DNA of 64,000 nucleotides from Brevibacterium jeotgali (lineage in GTDB: Bacteria; Actinomycetota; Actinomycetes; Actinomycetales; Brevibacteriaceae). The notes beneath the pieces are model-generated. The model was not told where the DNA came from. It searched no databases and was given only the letters and a program-made list of their open reading frames with translations. Below are positions 34,101 through 42,101 of the stretch, piece after piece (the stretch's first letter is position 1; the number at the start of each line of letters is the position of its first letter). The stretch covers positions 62,001 through 126,000 of the forward strand of contig NZ_FXZM01000009.1 in the NCBI RefSeq assembly GCF_900169175.1. The letters run 5' to 3'. A program made the position numbers and the translations under genes.

Positions 34101-34981
34101 GCAGGCCTCACGTGGATGACATCGCCGGCGGCCACACGGACGACCGCGTCGTCAGCGGCGCCGTCCGGACGGACCAGGAGGTTCGCGTGCGCGTCGAGGT
34201 CGACGGCGGTGCCGACGAGCTGGTCACCACCGGGCAGGTGGACGCGGACGGCCGATCCCAGCGTGACCATGGCGGCCCGGGCCTCGGCGGCGGTCGCACC
34301 GTCCGCGAAGGCGGATCCTTCGTCGAGCACGGCCGTGACGGTCCTGCGGAGGTGGGCCACCAGCGAGCCGAGCAGCCCGTCGCGGTCCGTCCGTCCGCCC
34401 TCGAGCAGGACGGAGGTCGCGTAGCCCTCCGGCACACCGCCGGCCCGCAGGTCGTCGGCTGTGAGGCCGACGTTCACACCCGCTCCGATGACGACGGTCG
34501 TGCGACCGCCGCGCACGACCATGCGGGCGAGGATCCCGCAGATCTTCCGGCCGTCGACCAGGACGTCGTTCGGCCACTTCAGCTGGGCCGCGACTCCCGC
34601 GTCGGCCAGCGCCGCCCGGACAGCGACTCCGGTGACGACGGGCAGCCACCCCAGCGCGTCGGCGGGCGCGCCGGACGGGACGCGGACAGGGACGGAGAAG
34701 GTGAGCGCACGACCGGGCGGGACGTTCCAGGCGCGGTCCAGGCGGCCTCGGCCCGCAGTCTGGTGATCGGTGCCCACGACCGCGAAGTCGGGCACGTCCG
34801 CACCTGCTTCGAGCAGCTCCACGAGACGGTCGTTCGTCGACGCCGTCGCGGTCGTCCACTCATGGATGACAGGGTTCTGCAGATTCGGCTCCTCATACAG
34901 GTTCGACGGCGCACCACGGTCGCCCTCCAGGGGATCGCGAGGGTCCGTGGACGTAGCGCGTATCGGCCCGTCGCTGTGCAC
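34097..34981 (-). CDS. birA: Biotin--[acetyl-CoA-carboxylase] ligase
   Basis: A 294-residue monofunctional biotin protein ligase. It shows [14 protein letters not shown], the biotinyl-AMP loop [10 protein letters not shown] (GRGRxxRxW), the [18 protein letters not shown] motif and, after GAGVNVG, a small C-terminal SH3-like domain ([21 protein letters not shown]). It lacks a DNA-binding domain, so it is not itself a biotin repressor. It attaches biotin to the carrier protein that works with the acyl-CoA carboxylase beta subunit encoded next to it on the other strand. The GTG at 34981 lies 6 bases after a TAGGGT box; a second GTG three bases upstream is possible. Leaderless start and divergence from accD match their expected joint use. 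Confidence 0.93.
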   Translation of the reverse strand: MHSDGPIRATSTDPRDPLEGDRGAPSNLYEEPNLQNPVIHEWTTATASTNDRLVELLEAGADVPDFAVVGTDHQTAGRGRLDRAWNVPPGRALTFSVPVRVPSGAPADALGWLPVVTGVAVRAALADAGVAAQLKWPNDVLVDGRKICGILARMVVRGGRTTVVIGAGVNVGLTADDLRAGGVPEGYATSVLLEGGRTDRDGLLGSLVAHLRRTVTAVLDEGSAFADGATAAEARAAMVTLGSAVRVHLPGGDQLVGTAVDLDAHANLLVRPDGAADDAVVRVAAGDVIHVRPA

Positions 34982-34987
34982 CACATC

Positions 34988-34993
34988 ACCCTA
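34988..34993 (-). promoter_or_regulatory. -10 box of a leaderless promoter for birA-cyclase
   Basis: TAGGGT on the minus strand with 6 bases to the GTG at 34981. The same hexamer serves the divergent accD gene. Confidence 0.55.
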
Positions 34994-35065
34994 TGGCCTT
35001 TGGCGGCTCCTTACAACGAGCGCGCACGGGCACTGCGGTCATCGTCAGCGGACGCGCAGTCGCCG

Positions 35066-35071
35066 TAGGGT
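35066..35071 (+). promoter_or_regulatory. -10 box of a leaderless promoter for accD-accE
   Basis: TAGGGT followed by GTGGCCC and the ATG at 35079. No Shine-Dalgarno is visible. Confidence 0.6.
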
Positions 35072-35078
35072 GTGGCCC

Positions 35079-36689
35079 ATGAGCCAGACCACGGAACCGC
35101 AGCCCCCCGACAGCAGCGTCCCCCGCACCACCGCGGACCGCATCGCCGCGTTCGAGGAGCGGCGCACCGCCGCCCACACGGGCAGCGAGCGGGCAGTCGC
35201 GAACCAGCGGAAGAAGGGCAAGCAGACCGCCCGCGAACGCATCGACCAGCTGCTGGACACCGGCTCGTTCCAAGAGGTCGACGAATTCGTCCGCCACCAC
35301 AACACCCACTTCGGGATGATGAAGAACCGCCCCGACGGCGACGGCGTGGTCTGCGGGCTGGGCACCATCGAGGGCCGCACCGTCGCGGTCTTCGCGCACG
35401 ACTTCACCGTCCTGGGCGGGTCGCTGGCAGAGGCGAACGGTCGGAAGATCGTCAAGGTCCAGAAGCTCGCGCTCAAGCTGGGCTGCCCGATCATCGGCAT
35501 CAACGACTCCGGGGGCGCGCGCATCCAGGAGGGCGTCGGCTCGATCGCGCTCTTCGCGGAGATCTTCCGGCTCAACGTCGCGTCCTCCGGTGTGATCCCG
35601 CAGATCTCGCTGATCATGGGGCCGTCTGCAGGCGGCGCGGTGTACTCCCCCGCGCTCACAGACGTGACGATCATGGTCGACGGCACGTCGCACATGTACA
35701 TCACGGGCCCGGACGTCATCAAGACGGTCACCGGCGAGAACGTGGGGCACGAGGAGCTGGGCGGCGGTCGGACGAACAACACCGTCACGGGCAACGCCCA
35801 CTACCTCGCCGAGGACGAGCCCGACGCGATCGACTACGTGCGCGATCTGCTGTCGTACCTGCCTCAGAACAGCCTCGATCCCGTCCCCCGCTATGACGAG
35901 CCCGCGCACCTGGAGGAGTCGGAGGAGGACCGGGCCCTCGACGCTCTCGTGCCCGATTCGCCGTCCCAGCCGTACGACATCCTGCGCGTGGTCGAGGCCG
36001 TGCTCGATCCGGAGACCCTCCTGCAGGTGTCCGAGCTGTTCGCCCCGAACGTCGTCACGGCGTTCGGCCGGGTGGAGGGCCGCAGCGTCGGCATCATCGC
36101 GAACCAGCCGATGCAGCTGGCCGGCACACTCGACATCGACGCGTCGGAGAAGGCGGCGCGGTTCGTGCGCCTGTGCGACGCGTTCAACATCCCGATCCTC
36201 ACGTTCGTCGACGTCCCCGGCTTCCTGCCGGGCACCGACCAGGAGTACGGCGGGATCATCCGTCGCGGCGCGAAGCTCATCTACGCGTACGGAGAGGCGA
36301 CCGTCCCGCTGGTCACGCTCATCACCCGGAAGGCCTACGGCGGCGCGTACTGCGTCATGGGCTCGAAGCAGCTGGGCGCTGACATCAACCTCGCGTGGCC
36401 ATCGGCGCAGATCGCGGTGATGGGCGCGCAGGGTGCCGCGAACATCGTCTACCGGCGCGATCTCGCCGCGGTCGATGAGGCGGGCGGAGACGTCGACGCC
36501 CGTCGCGAAGAGCTCATCCAGGAGTACGAGGACGCCCTGCTCAATCCGTACCTCGCCGCCGAGGAGGGGTACATCGATGCGGTGATCCGCCCGTCGGAGA
36601 CCCGTGAGCGCATCGTCCGCTCGCTGCGCGCACTGGAGAACAAGCACGTCGAGCAGCCGGCCCGCAAGCACGGGAACATCCCCCTGTGA
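35079..36689 (+). CDS. accD: Acyl-CoA (propionyl-CoA) carboxylase, beta subunit
   Basis: A 536-residue carboxyltransferase of the AccD5/PccB class that moves the carboxyl group from carboxybiotin to propionyl- or acetyl-CoA. The two crotonase-like halves are complete. The N-half has [31 protein letters not shown] and [20 protein letters not shown]. The C-half has [27 protein letters not shown] and [30 protein letters not shown]. These oxyanion-hole glycines are typical. The product methylmalonyl- or malonyl-CoA feeds fatty-acid synthesis or propionate metabolism. The alpha (biotin) subunit is not in the window. The start at 35079 is set by the leaderless spacing; longer readings run into birA. 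accE overlaps the stop. Confidence 0.94.
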   Translation: MSQTTEPQPPDSSVPRTTADRIAAFEERRTAAHTGSERAVANQRKKGKQTARERIDQLLDTGSFQEVDEFVRHHNTHFGMMKNRPDGDGVVCGLGTIEGRTVAVFAHDFTVLGGSLAEANGRKIVKVQKLALKLGCPIIGINDSGGARIQEGVGSIALFAEIFRLNVASSGVIPQISLIMGPSAGGAVYSPALTDVTIMVDGTSHMYITGPDVIKTVTGENVGHEELGGGRTNNTVTGNAHYLAEDEPDAIDYVRDLLSYLPQNSLDPVPRYDEPAHLEESEEDRALDALVPDSPSQPYDILRVVEAVLDPETLLQVSELFAPNVVTAFGRVEGRSVGIIANQPMQLAGTLDIDASEKAARFVRLCDAFNIPILTFVDVPGFLPGTDQEYGGIIRRGAKLIYAYGEATVPLVTLITRKAYGGAYCVMGSKQLGADINLAWPSAQIAVMGAQGAANIVYRRDLAAVDEAGGDVDARREELIQEYEDALLNPYLAAEEGYIDAVIRPSETRERIVRSLRALENKHVEQPARKHGNIPL

Positions 36690-37042
36690 GCCCGGCGGAC
36701 GCACACGGCCGCGAACTGCTGACCGAGGAGTCGGAGCGCGCCCTGGCCCGCCAGGCCGCCGTCGCCGCTCTCACCGCCGTGGGGAGGATGCGCGCCGAGG
36801 CCGAGGCGGAGGCGGAGGCCGGTGCCGGCGGAGGATCGGGCTCCGGCGGGGGGCCGGGCTCCGGGTCGGGCTTCGCGAGCACGCAGGGAGTCACCGGAGC
36901 GGGCGGCTCCGGCGGCGCCACCGGGGTGGGTCCGTCGAGCGGCCGTGCCGACGGTGGCCGCGTCGGTCGCCGGGTGGGCTTCGCCTCCCCGGAGCGCGCG
37001 GTGCGGCGACGGCTCCGGGGCGGCTGGGCCGCCCGCGGCTGA
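36686..37042 (+). CDS. accE: Acyl-CoA carboxylase epsilon subunit-like protein
   Basis: A 118-residue protein beginning with the GTG that overlaps the accD stop (GTGA). It has a short helical N-terminus ([21 protein letters not shown]), a long Gly/Ser/Ala low-complexity middle and a basic C-terminus [16 protein letters not shown]. The last part resembles the small epsilon subunits that stabilise actinobacterial AccA-AccD complexes. The match is by position, size and C-terminus, since the family diverges quickly. Synteny with accE5 after accD5 in mycobacteria supports it. The glycine-rich middle is expanded compared with the usual size (about 60-90 residues). Confidence 0.65.
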   Translation: MSPADAHGRELLTEESERALARQAAVAALTAVGRMRAEAEAEAEAGAGGGSGSGGGPGSGSGFASTQGVTGAGGSGGATGVGPSSGRADGGRVGRRVGFASPERAVRRRLRGGWAARG

Positions 37043-37054
37043 CCCACCGGATGC

Positions 37055-38239
37055 TCAGTCCTGCGCGCCCCGGCCCACGCGGAAGCCATGGACCAGTGCG
37101 TAGACCGCAGCGGACACGAGGACGAAGCCGGCGCTCAGCCAGTACATCGCCGTGTAGCCCGCCGCGCTGGCGAAGAGGCCCAGCAGGACCGGCCCCACAC
37201 CGGTCCCCACATCGAGGATGAGGAAGAACGTCGACGTCGCGACGCCCACCTGTGCGGGGGTGGTCCGGCTGATGAGGATCGCCTGCAGCGACGGCAGCAG
37301 GCAGCCGAAGCCCAGCCCGGTGAGCAGTCCGGCGAGCGAGAAGGCCCACACGGAGTCGGCCATCGCAACGGTGGCCATCCCGGCTCCGAACACCGCGAAC
37401 ACGGGGACCACGACGACGTTGTCCCCGTACTGGTCCTGGATGCGGCCCGCGAACAGCCGTGCGACGAGGGAGCCTGCGGCGTAGAGCAGGAAGAACATGC
37501 TCGCGGCCTGAGGCACTCCCACGGTGGCCGTGTGCCCTGCGAGATAGGCCAGCACGGACGAGTACGCCAGCCCGCCGAATCCCATGACCGCGGCGTACGG
37601 CAGCGCTTTCGCGTCGACGAAGCTGCTGGGCCGGAACGACTTCACCAGGGCTCTGTCCTCATCGGTGATCGTGCGCTCGGGGACTCTGTAGGCGAGGGCC
37701 GCGAGCATCGCGAGGAGCCCGCAGGCGGAGGCGACCCAGAAGAGTGAGGAGAATCCGAACCGGGCCGCGAGCGTCACCCCGAGGAAGGGACCCACAGCGG
37801 TGGCGAGGGTCGTCGCGGTACCGAAGTAGCCGTTGCCCTCGGCTCTGCGCGCGGGTGGGATCACCGACTGGATCGAGGCCACGAGCGCCGTGTTCCCCAG
37901 GCCGAAGGCGAAGCCGTGGATCAGGCGGACGGCGATCAGCAGTCCCAGACCGTCAGCAGGGATGTACGCGAGGCCCGCGACGACGAACACGGCCATGGTC
38001 ACAATGAGCATCCGCCGCCGTCCCACGAGGTCGAGGAACTTGCCCGCGAGGACCCTCCCGACCACCGCGCCGACGATGAAGCCGGAGGAGGCGAGACCGG
38101 CGCCTGCATCCGAGGCGGAGAACCGGTCGACGGCGTAGACGGCCATCGTCGTCATGAGGAGGTAGAAGACCGTCGCCATGAAGAGATTCACGACGATGCC
38201 GATGACGAATGTCCGGGTCCACAGTCTCTGCTCAGTCAC
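37055..38239 (-). CDS. Major facilitator superfamily transporter
   Basis: A 394-residue 12-helix MFS protein. The first helix follows LWTRTFVIGIVVNLFMATVFYLL. The loop-2 motif is GKFLDLVGRRRMLI, and the second half carries the equivalent GRIQDQYGDNVVVVP. The central loop is short. The substrate is unknown; related proteins are annotated as drug or arabinose-type exporters, which I would not apply here. The GTG at 38239 lies 7 bases after a TAGACT box. A longer frame to 38482 lacks support. It is a paralogue of the gene just upstream (38343-39545), sharing the RLW start, the loop motifs and RIQDxYGDNVV. Confidence 0.85.
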   Translation of the reverse strand: MTEQRLWTRTFVIGIVVNLFMATVFYLLMTTMAVYAVDRFSASDAGAGLASSGFIVGAVVGRVLAGKFLDLVGRRRMLIVTMAVFVVAGLAYIPADGLGLLIAVRLIHGFAFGLGNTALVASIQSVIPPARRAEGNGYFGTATTLATAVGPFLGVTLAARFGFSSLFWVASACGLLAMLAALAYRVPERTITDEDRALVKSFRPSSFVDAKALPYAAVMGFGGLAYSSVLAYLAGHTATVGVPQAASMFFLLYAAGSLVARLFAGRIQDQYGDNVVVVPVFAVFGAGMATVAMADSVWAFSLAGLLTGLGFGCLLPSLQAILISRTTPAQVGVATSTFFLILDVGTGVGPVLLGLFASAAGYTAMYWLSAGFVLVSAAVYALVHGFRVGRGAQD

Positions 38240-38246
38240 TCGGGAC

Positions 38247-38252
38247 AGTCTA
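38247..38252 (-). promoter_or_regulatory. -10 box of a leaderless promoter for the first MFS gene
   Basis: TAGACT on the minus strand, 7 bases before the GTG at 38239. Confidence 0.6.
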
Positions 38253-38323
38253 TGGCCGTGCCGACGCACGCAGCGCGCGGGGCGGCGGGAGCAGTCGCCG
38301 TCCGGCGGCACCGGCGACCGTTC

Positions 38324-38343
38324 CTGACGGCCACTGACGGCCT
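38324..38343. repeat. Two tandem 10-base units next to the second MFS stop codon
   Basis: CTGACGGCCA (38324-38333) followed by CTGACGGCCT (38334-38343), running into the stop codon at 38343-38345 (minus strand). Confidence 0.65.
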
Positions 38344-39545
38344 CAGTGCCGTCGGGGAGCGCCGGCGCGGCCCGCGCGGGGGAACCGTCCGTGGACCAGC
38401 GCGTACCAACCGGCGGAGGCGACGACGAACACAGCGCACAGGACGTAGAGCGCGGAGTAGCCCCAGGCGCCGGCGGCCGCACCCAGGACTATCGCTCCCA
38501 GCCCCATTCCCAGGTCCATGCACAGCAGGTAGGTCGAGGTCACCAGCCCCACACGACTGAGGCCCGCGGTCCGCACGGCGATCGCCATCGCGCAGGTGAT
38601 GAGGGATCCGTAGCCGAACCCCGCGAGCAGACCGGCGAGCACCATGCCGGTGACTGTCGGCCAGAAGGCGAGGAGCAGGCAGGAGGCGGCGAACGACGCG
38701 AACAGCGGGTAGAGGACGACGTTGTCCCCGTAGACGTCCTGGATCCGCCCGATGGTGAGGCGTGCGCTGAGCGATGCGACCGCGAAGCAGGAGAAGAAGA
38801 CCGGTGACGACGAGGCGCCGGCGCCGGAGGCGGCGGCGTGCGTGGCGAGGAACGCGAGGATCCCCGAGTAGGCCGCACTGGTGAGGAAGATGACGGCGCC
38901 CATGCGGAAGCCGTCCGGGTCGACCAGGGTGCGCGGATGCGGCGACAGGGCCTCCCGCAGCTTCGCGGCGGTGAGTCTGCGTTCGGGCAGTCGGAGGAAC
39001 GGGAGGCCGACGAGTGCGACGAGCGAGAACGCCAGCGAGATCCCGAAGAGAGCCGTGTAGCCCCACGCATCGACGGTCGTCACCGCGATGAGCGGACCCA
39101 GAGCGGACCCCAGCGTCATCGATGTCGCGAAGTAGCCGCTGCCCTCCGACCGGCGGTCCGACGGGATGAGGTCTTGTGCGGCCGCGTTGAGCGTCGTGTG
39201 CCCGGCGCCGAACAGCATGCCGTGCACCAGCCGCGACAGGATGAACAGCCCCAGTGAGTCGACGAAGAAGTATGCGAGGGAGACGACTGCGGCGAGCACC
39301 AGCGCGATCGTGAGCAGTCGGCGACGTCCGACCACATCCATGAGCTTCCCGGCGAGCGGCCGTGTGAGGACGGAGCCCAGGACGAACGCGGTCGAGGCGA
39401 ATCCCGCCGACGTCTCCCCCGCCGCGAACCGCAGGACGGCGTAGCCGACCATCGAGGTGACGAGGAGGTAGAACACGAAGGCGAGGAAGACGCTGATGAC
39501 GAGCGCGACGGTGAAGTCCTTGTTCCACAGCCGCCGCTGCGACAT
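38343..39545 (-). CDS. Major facilitator superfamily transporter, paralogue of its neighbour
   Basis: A 400-residue 12-helix MFS protein. The loop motif is GKLMDVVGRRRLLT, and the counterpart in the second half is GRIQDVYGDNVVLYP. The two MFS proteins align over their whole length by these landmarks and by the N-terminus (RRLWNKDFTVALVISVFLAFVFYLL). They look like a tandem duplication with later divergence. A GAGGAGG ribosome-binding site directly before the ATG fixes the start. The 103-base gap to the downstream paralogue holds that gene's own leaderless promoter, so the pair need not be one transcript. The substrate is unknown. Confidence 0.86.
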   Translation of the reverse strand: MSQRRLWNKDFTVALVISVFLAFVFYLLVTSMVGYAVLRFAAGETSAGFASTAFVLGSVLTRPLAGKLMDVVGRRRLLTIALVLAAVVSLAYFFVDSLGLFILSRLVHGMLFGAGHTTLNAAAQDLIPSDRRSEGSGYFATSMTLGSALGPLIAVTTVDAWGYTALFGISLAFSLVALVGLPFLRLPERRLTAAKLREALSPHPRTLVDPDGFRMGAVIFLTSAAYSGILAFLATHAAASGAGASSSPVFFSCFAVASLSARLTIGRIQDVYGDNVVLYPLFASFAASCLLLAFWPTVTGMVLAGLLAGFGYGSLITCAMAIAVRTAGLSRVGLVTSTYLLCMDLGMGLGAIVLGAAAGAWGYSALYVLCAVFVVASAGWYALVHGRFPRAGRAGAPRRH

Positions 39546-39612
39546 GGTCCTCCTCAGATCGGGTCGTTGCTGAACGAACGATAAGAATGCTGGTGCGATG
39601 CTATCCCATCGG

Positions 39613-40164
39613 TCACTTCACGATGCGGGCGTACAGGAGCATGTCCCGTCTGCTCCCACTGATCCACTGGTGGCTGCGCAGCAGCCCCTCCCGGCCGTAG
39701 CCCGCCGACTCCGCCGTCTGCACGGAGCCGGAGTTCCACGGCTCGATGTACAGCTCGACGCGATGCAGCCCCGGCAGCTCCGCCGCGAAGGCGGTGAGCG
39801 TGCGGAGTGCGTCGCCCGCCAGTCCTCGCCCCCGATGGCCGGGGGCGAGCGCGTAGCCCGCGGTCGCGCGTCCGTCCGACAGCGCACGCAGCCACAGGCC
39901 GCAGTTGCCCACCGCCGCATCCGCCTGGTCGTCGACGATCGTGAACGAGTAGCCGGCACCGCGATCCCTGCTGTCTCGCTGCCGCGCGATCCACGCCCGC
40001 GCCTGCTCAGGCGTCGCATCGGGCGGGAGTGAGCCGATCGCAGGGACGTACGGATCCGTGGACAGGCTCCGCGCCATGGCGACGTCCCGCTCGTCCGCCC
40101 GACGCAGGACCACCCGGTCTCCGGCGAGGGGGTGTTCGGGCCACGGCAGCAGATTCGCAGTCAT
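39613..40164 (-). CDS. GNAT-family N-acetyltransferase (RimJ/RimL-like)
   Basis: A 183-residue acetyltransferase with LRRADERDVAMARSLSTDPYV, the acetyl-CoA loop GHRGRGLAGDALRTLTAFA (Q/RxxGxG/A type) and the C-terminal HRVELYIEPWNSGSVQTAESAGYGREGLL. The last segment is characteristic of RimJ/RimL-like enzymes that acetylate protein N-termini or small amines; the target is unknown. The ATG at 40164 was chosen over 40212 because the conserved part begins just after it. A box GACTAT sits 6 bases upstream, a weak match to the leaderless pattern seen for its divergent neighbour. Confidence 0.85.
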   Translation of the reverse strand: MTANLLPWPEHPLAGDRVVLRRADERDVAMARSLSTDPYVPAIGSLPPDATPEQARAWIARQRDSRDRGAGYSFTIVDDQADAAVGNCGLWLRALSDGRATAGYALAPGHRGRGLAGDALRTLTAFAAELPGLHRVELYIEPWNSGSVQTAESAGYGREGLLRSHQWISGSRRDMLLYARIVK

Positions 40165-40245
40165 ACGCCCATAGTCTCCCCGATCCGCCGCCCCGTCACG
40201 CGTTCGCTCCACCGTGGGCCGGGGAGAAGCGCGCGAACGTCCCCG

Positions 40246-40251
40246 TAGTCT
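40246..40251 (+). promoter_or_regulatory. -10 box of a leaderless promoter for the DUF885 gene
   Basis: TAGTCT followed by GGATCC and the ATG at 40258. No Shine-Dalgarno is visible. Confidence 0.6.
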
Positions 40252-40257
40252 GGATCC

Positions 40258-41979
40258 ATGAGCGAATCGACGACGCAGTCACCGTCCCGTGTCCCGACCC
40301 CTGTCGACGCAGTCGCAGAGCAGCATTTCCAGGGCATGCTCGACCTCTCCCCGTCGCTGCGGATCGAAGTGGGGGCGCCGGGTCGCGACGATGAGCTCGA
40401 TGACTTCTCCCCCGGCGGCCTCGCCGCCCAGGACGCGTTGAACACGCGCACGATCGCTGCGCTCGCGGACGCAGAGGCGGAGTCCCGTGCGGCCGGCACC
40501 TTCGACGACGTCGACGCGGTGACCGCCGATGCACTGCGGGAACGGCTGGGGCTCGAGCAGGAGCTGCACGCACTGGGTGCCGGCCTGTCCGATCTCAACG
40601 TCCTCACCTCCCCCTTCCAGACGGTCCGCGAGTTCTTCGATCTGGTGCCGACGGCCTCGGAAGCGGACTGGGAGGCGAACGCCGCCCGACTGCGCGCGGT
40701 GGCCCAGGCACTCGCCGGCCACCGAGAATCCCTGCTGGAGGCACGGGCGAACGGACGGATCGCCGCTCGCACCCAGGTCGCCGCAGTCATCGGGCAGGCT
40801 CGCTCCGCCGCCGAGGCCGCAGGCCACTTCGATCGCTTCGTCGCCACGGCGGGGGACACCGTCTCCGCGGGGCTGCGAAGGGAGCTCGAGGACGCAGCGG
40901 GGACCGCGCGCACCGCGAGCGGTCGATTCGCGGAGTTCCTGCAGGAGCAGCTGCTGCCCGAGGCGCCCGAGGAGGACGCCGTCGGCCGCGAGGAGTATGC
41001 GCTGCACTCCCGGATGTTCCTGGGTGCGGAGATCGATCTCGATGAGACGTACGAGTGGGGCCTGGAACTGCTCGCCTCCATCGATGCAGAGCAGCGGGAG
41101 ATCGCAGAATCGCTGTACCCCGGCGCCTCCGTGCGGCAGACGATGGAGCTCCTGGACGCGGATCCTGAACGGCGGCTGCACGGGCTCGACGCCCTGCGGG
41201 AGTGGATGCAGTCCACTGCGGATGACGCCACGGCGGCGATGGCCGGCACCCACTTCGACATCAGTGACCCCGTCCGGACGATCGAGTGCATGGTGCTGCC
41301 CGACGGCACGGGCGGCATCTACTACACGCCGCCCACCTCGGACTTCTCGCGTCCCGGCCGCATGTGGTGGTCGGTGCCGACGGGTGTGGACACGTTCTCC
41401 ACGTGGCAGGAGAAGACGACGGTCTACCACGAGGGCGTTCCCGGCCACCACCTCCAGTTCGGCGCCGCGGTCATGCAGGACGACATCCTCAACTCGTGGC
41501 GGAAGCAGGGCGTCTGGGTGTCCGGCCACGGAGAGGGCTGGGCCCTCTACGCGGAGCGCCTCATGGACGAGCTCGGCTTCCTCTCCGATCCGGGCGACCG
41601 CTTCGGCATGCTCGATTCCCAGCGCCTGCGCGCCGCACGCGTCTGCCTGGACATCGGCGTGCACTGCCGCAAGCAGGCACCCGAATCGCTGGGCGGCGGC
41701 GTGTGGGACAAGCAGAAGGCCTGGGAGTTCCTCACCGCCAATGTCGCGATGGAGCGCAGCTTCCTCGAGTTCGAGCTCACCCGCTACCTGGGATGGCCCG
41801 GGCAGGCCCCCTCGTACTCGGTCGGTCAGCGGATCTGGCAGGACGTGCGGGAGGCTGTGCAGATGCGCGAGGAGTCAGCGGGCCGGGGCTTCTCGCTGCG
41901 TGACTTCCACTCGCAGGCGCTGGCACTGGGGTCCGTGGGGCTGTCGACACTGCAGAAGGCGATGCTCGGAGGGTTCTGA
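40258..41979 (+). CDS. DUF885 family zinc metallopeptidase-like protein
   Basis: A 573-residue protein of the DUF885 family. The zinc motif YHEGVPGHHLQ (HExxPGHH) lies near residue 393, and the glutamate-bearing GHGEGWALYAERLM near 425. Other family landmarks are GGIYYTPPTSDFSRPGRMWW and ELTRYLGWPGQAPSYSVGQRIW near the C-terminus. The family is related by fold to the M32/M2 type of helical metallopeptidases; the peptide substrate is unknown. There is no signal peptide and the N-terminus is charged, so it probably acts in the cytosol. The start is set by the leaderless spacing. It is divergent from the GNAT gene and followed by a promoter for aconitase. Confidence 0.87.
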   Translation: MSESTTQSPSRVPTPVDAVAEQHFQGMLDLSPSLRIEVGAPGRDDELDDFSPGGLAAQDALNTRTIAALADAEAESRAAGTFDDVDAVTADALRERLGLEQELHALGAGLSDLNVLTSPFQTVREFFDLVPTASEADWEANAARLRAVAQALAGHRESLLEARANGRIAARTQVAAVIGQARSAAEAAGHFDRFVATAGDTVSAGLRRELEDAAGTARTASGRFAEFLQEQLLPEAPEEDAVGREEYALHSRMFLGAEIDLDETYEWGLELLASIDAEQREIAESLYPGASVRQTMELLDADPERRLHGLDALREWMQSTADDATAAMAGTHFDISDPVRTIECMVLPDGTGGIYYTPPTSDFSRPGRMWWSVPTGVDTFSTWQEKTTVYHEGVPGHHLQFGAAVMQDDILNSWRKQGVWVSGHGEGWALYAERLMDELGFLSDPGDRFGMLDSQRLRAARVCLDIGVHCRKQAPESLGGGVWDKQKAWEFLTANVAMERSFLEFELTRYLGWPGQAPSYSVGQRIWQDVREAVQMREESAGRGFSLRDFHSQALALGSVGLSTLQKAMLGGF

Positions 41980-41985
41980 ACCGGC

Positions 41986-42013
41986 GCCCCCCGGCTCCTC
42001 ACCAGCAGGGGGC
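41986..42013 (+). terminator. Possible terminator after the DUF885 gene
   Basis: GCCCCC and GGGGGC can pair around a 16-base loop about 10 bases after the stop. The stem is short. Confidence 0.4.
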
Positions 42014-42016
42014 CCT

Positions 42017-42044
42017 GTTCAAGACGCTGGCTGGGGGCTAGCCT
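42017..42044 (+). promoter_or_regulatory. Possible promoter of the aconitase gene
   Basis: -35 GTTCAA (42017-42022), a 16-base spacer and -10 TAGCCT (42039-42044). The ATG follows about 57 bases later with GGAGAGG as ribosome-binding site, so this gene has a leader. Confidence 0.4.
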
Positions 42045-42101
42045 GGAAAGGACACGTCATACCCCGCAGCCGCGGACAGACTGACGGACGGGAGAGGCAC
42101 G

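Noticed and set aside
34770..35078. Upstream extension of the accD frame
   Set aside because: It runs through birA on the other strand and is of shadow composition; the ATG at 35079 has leaderless spacing and the usual N-terminus.
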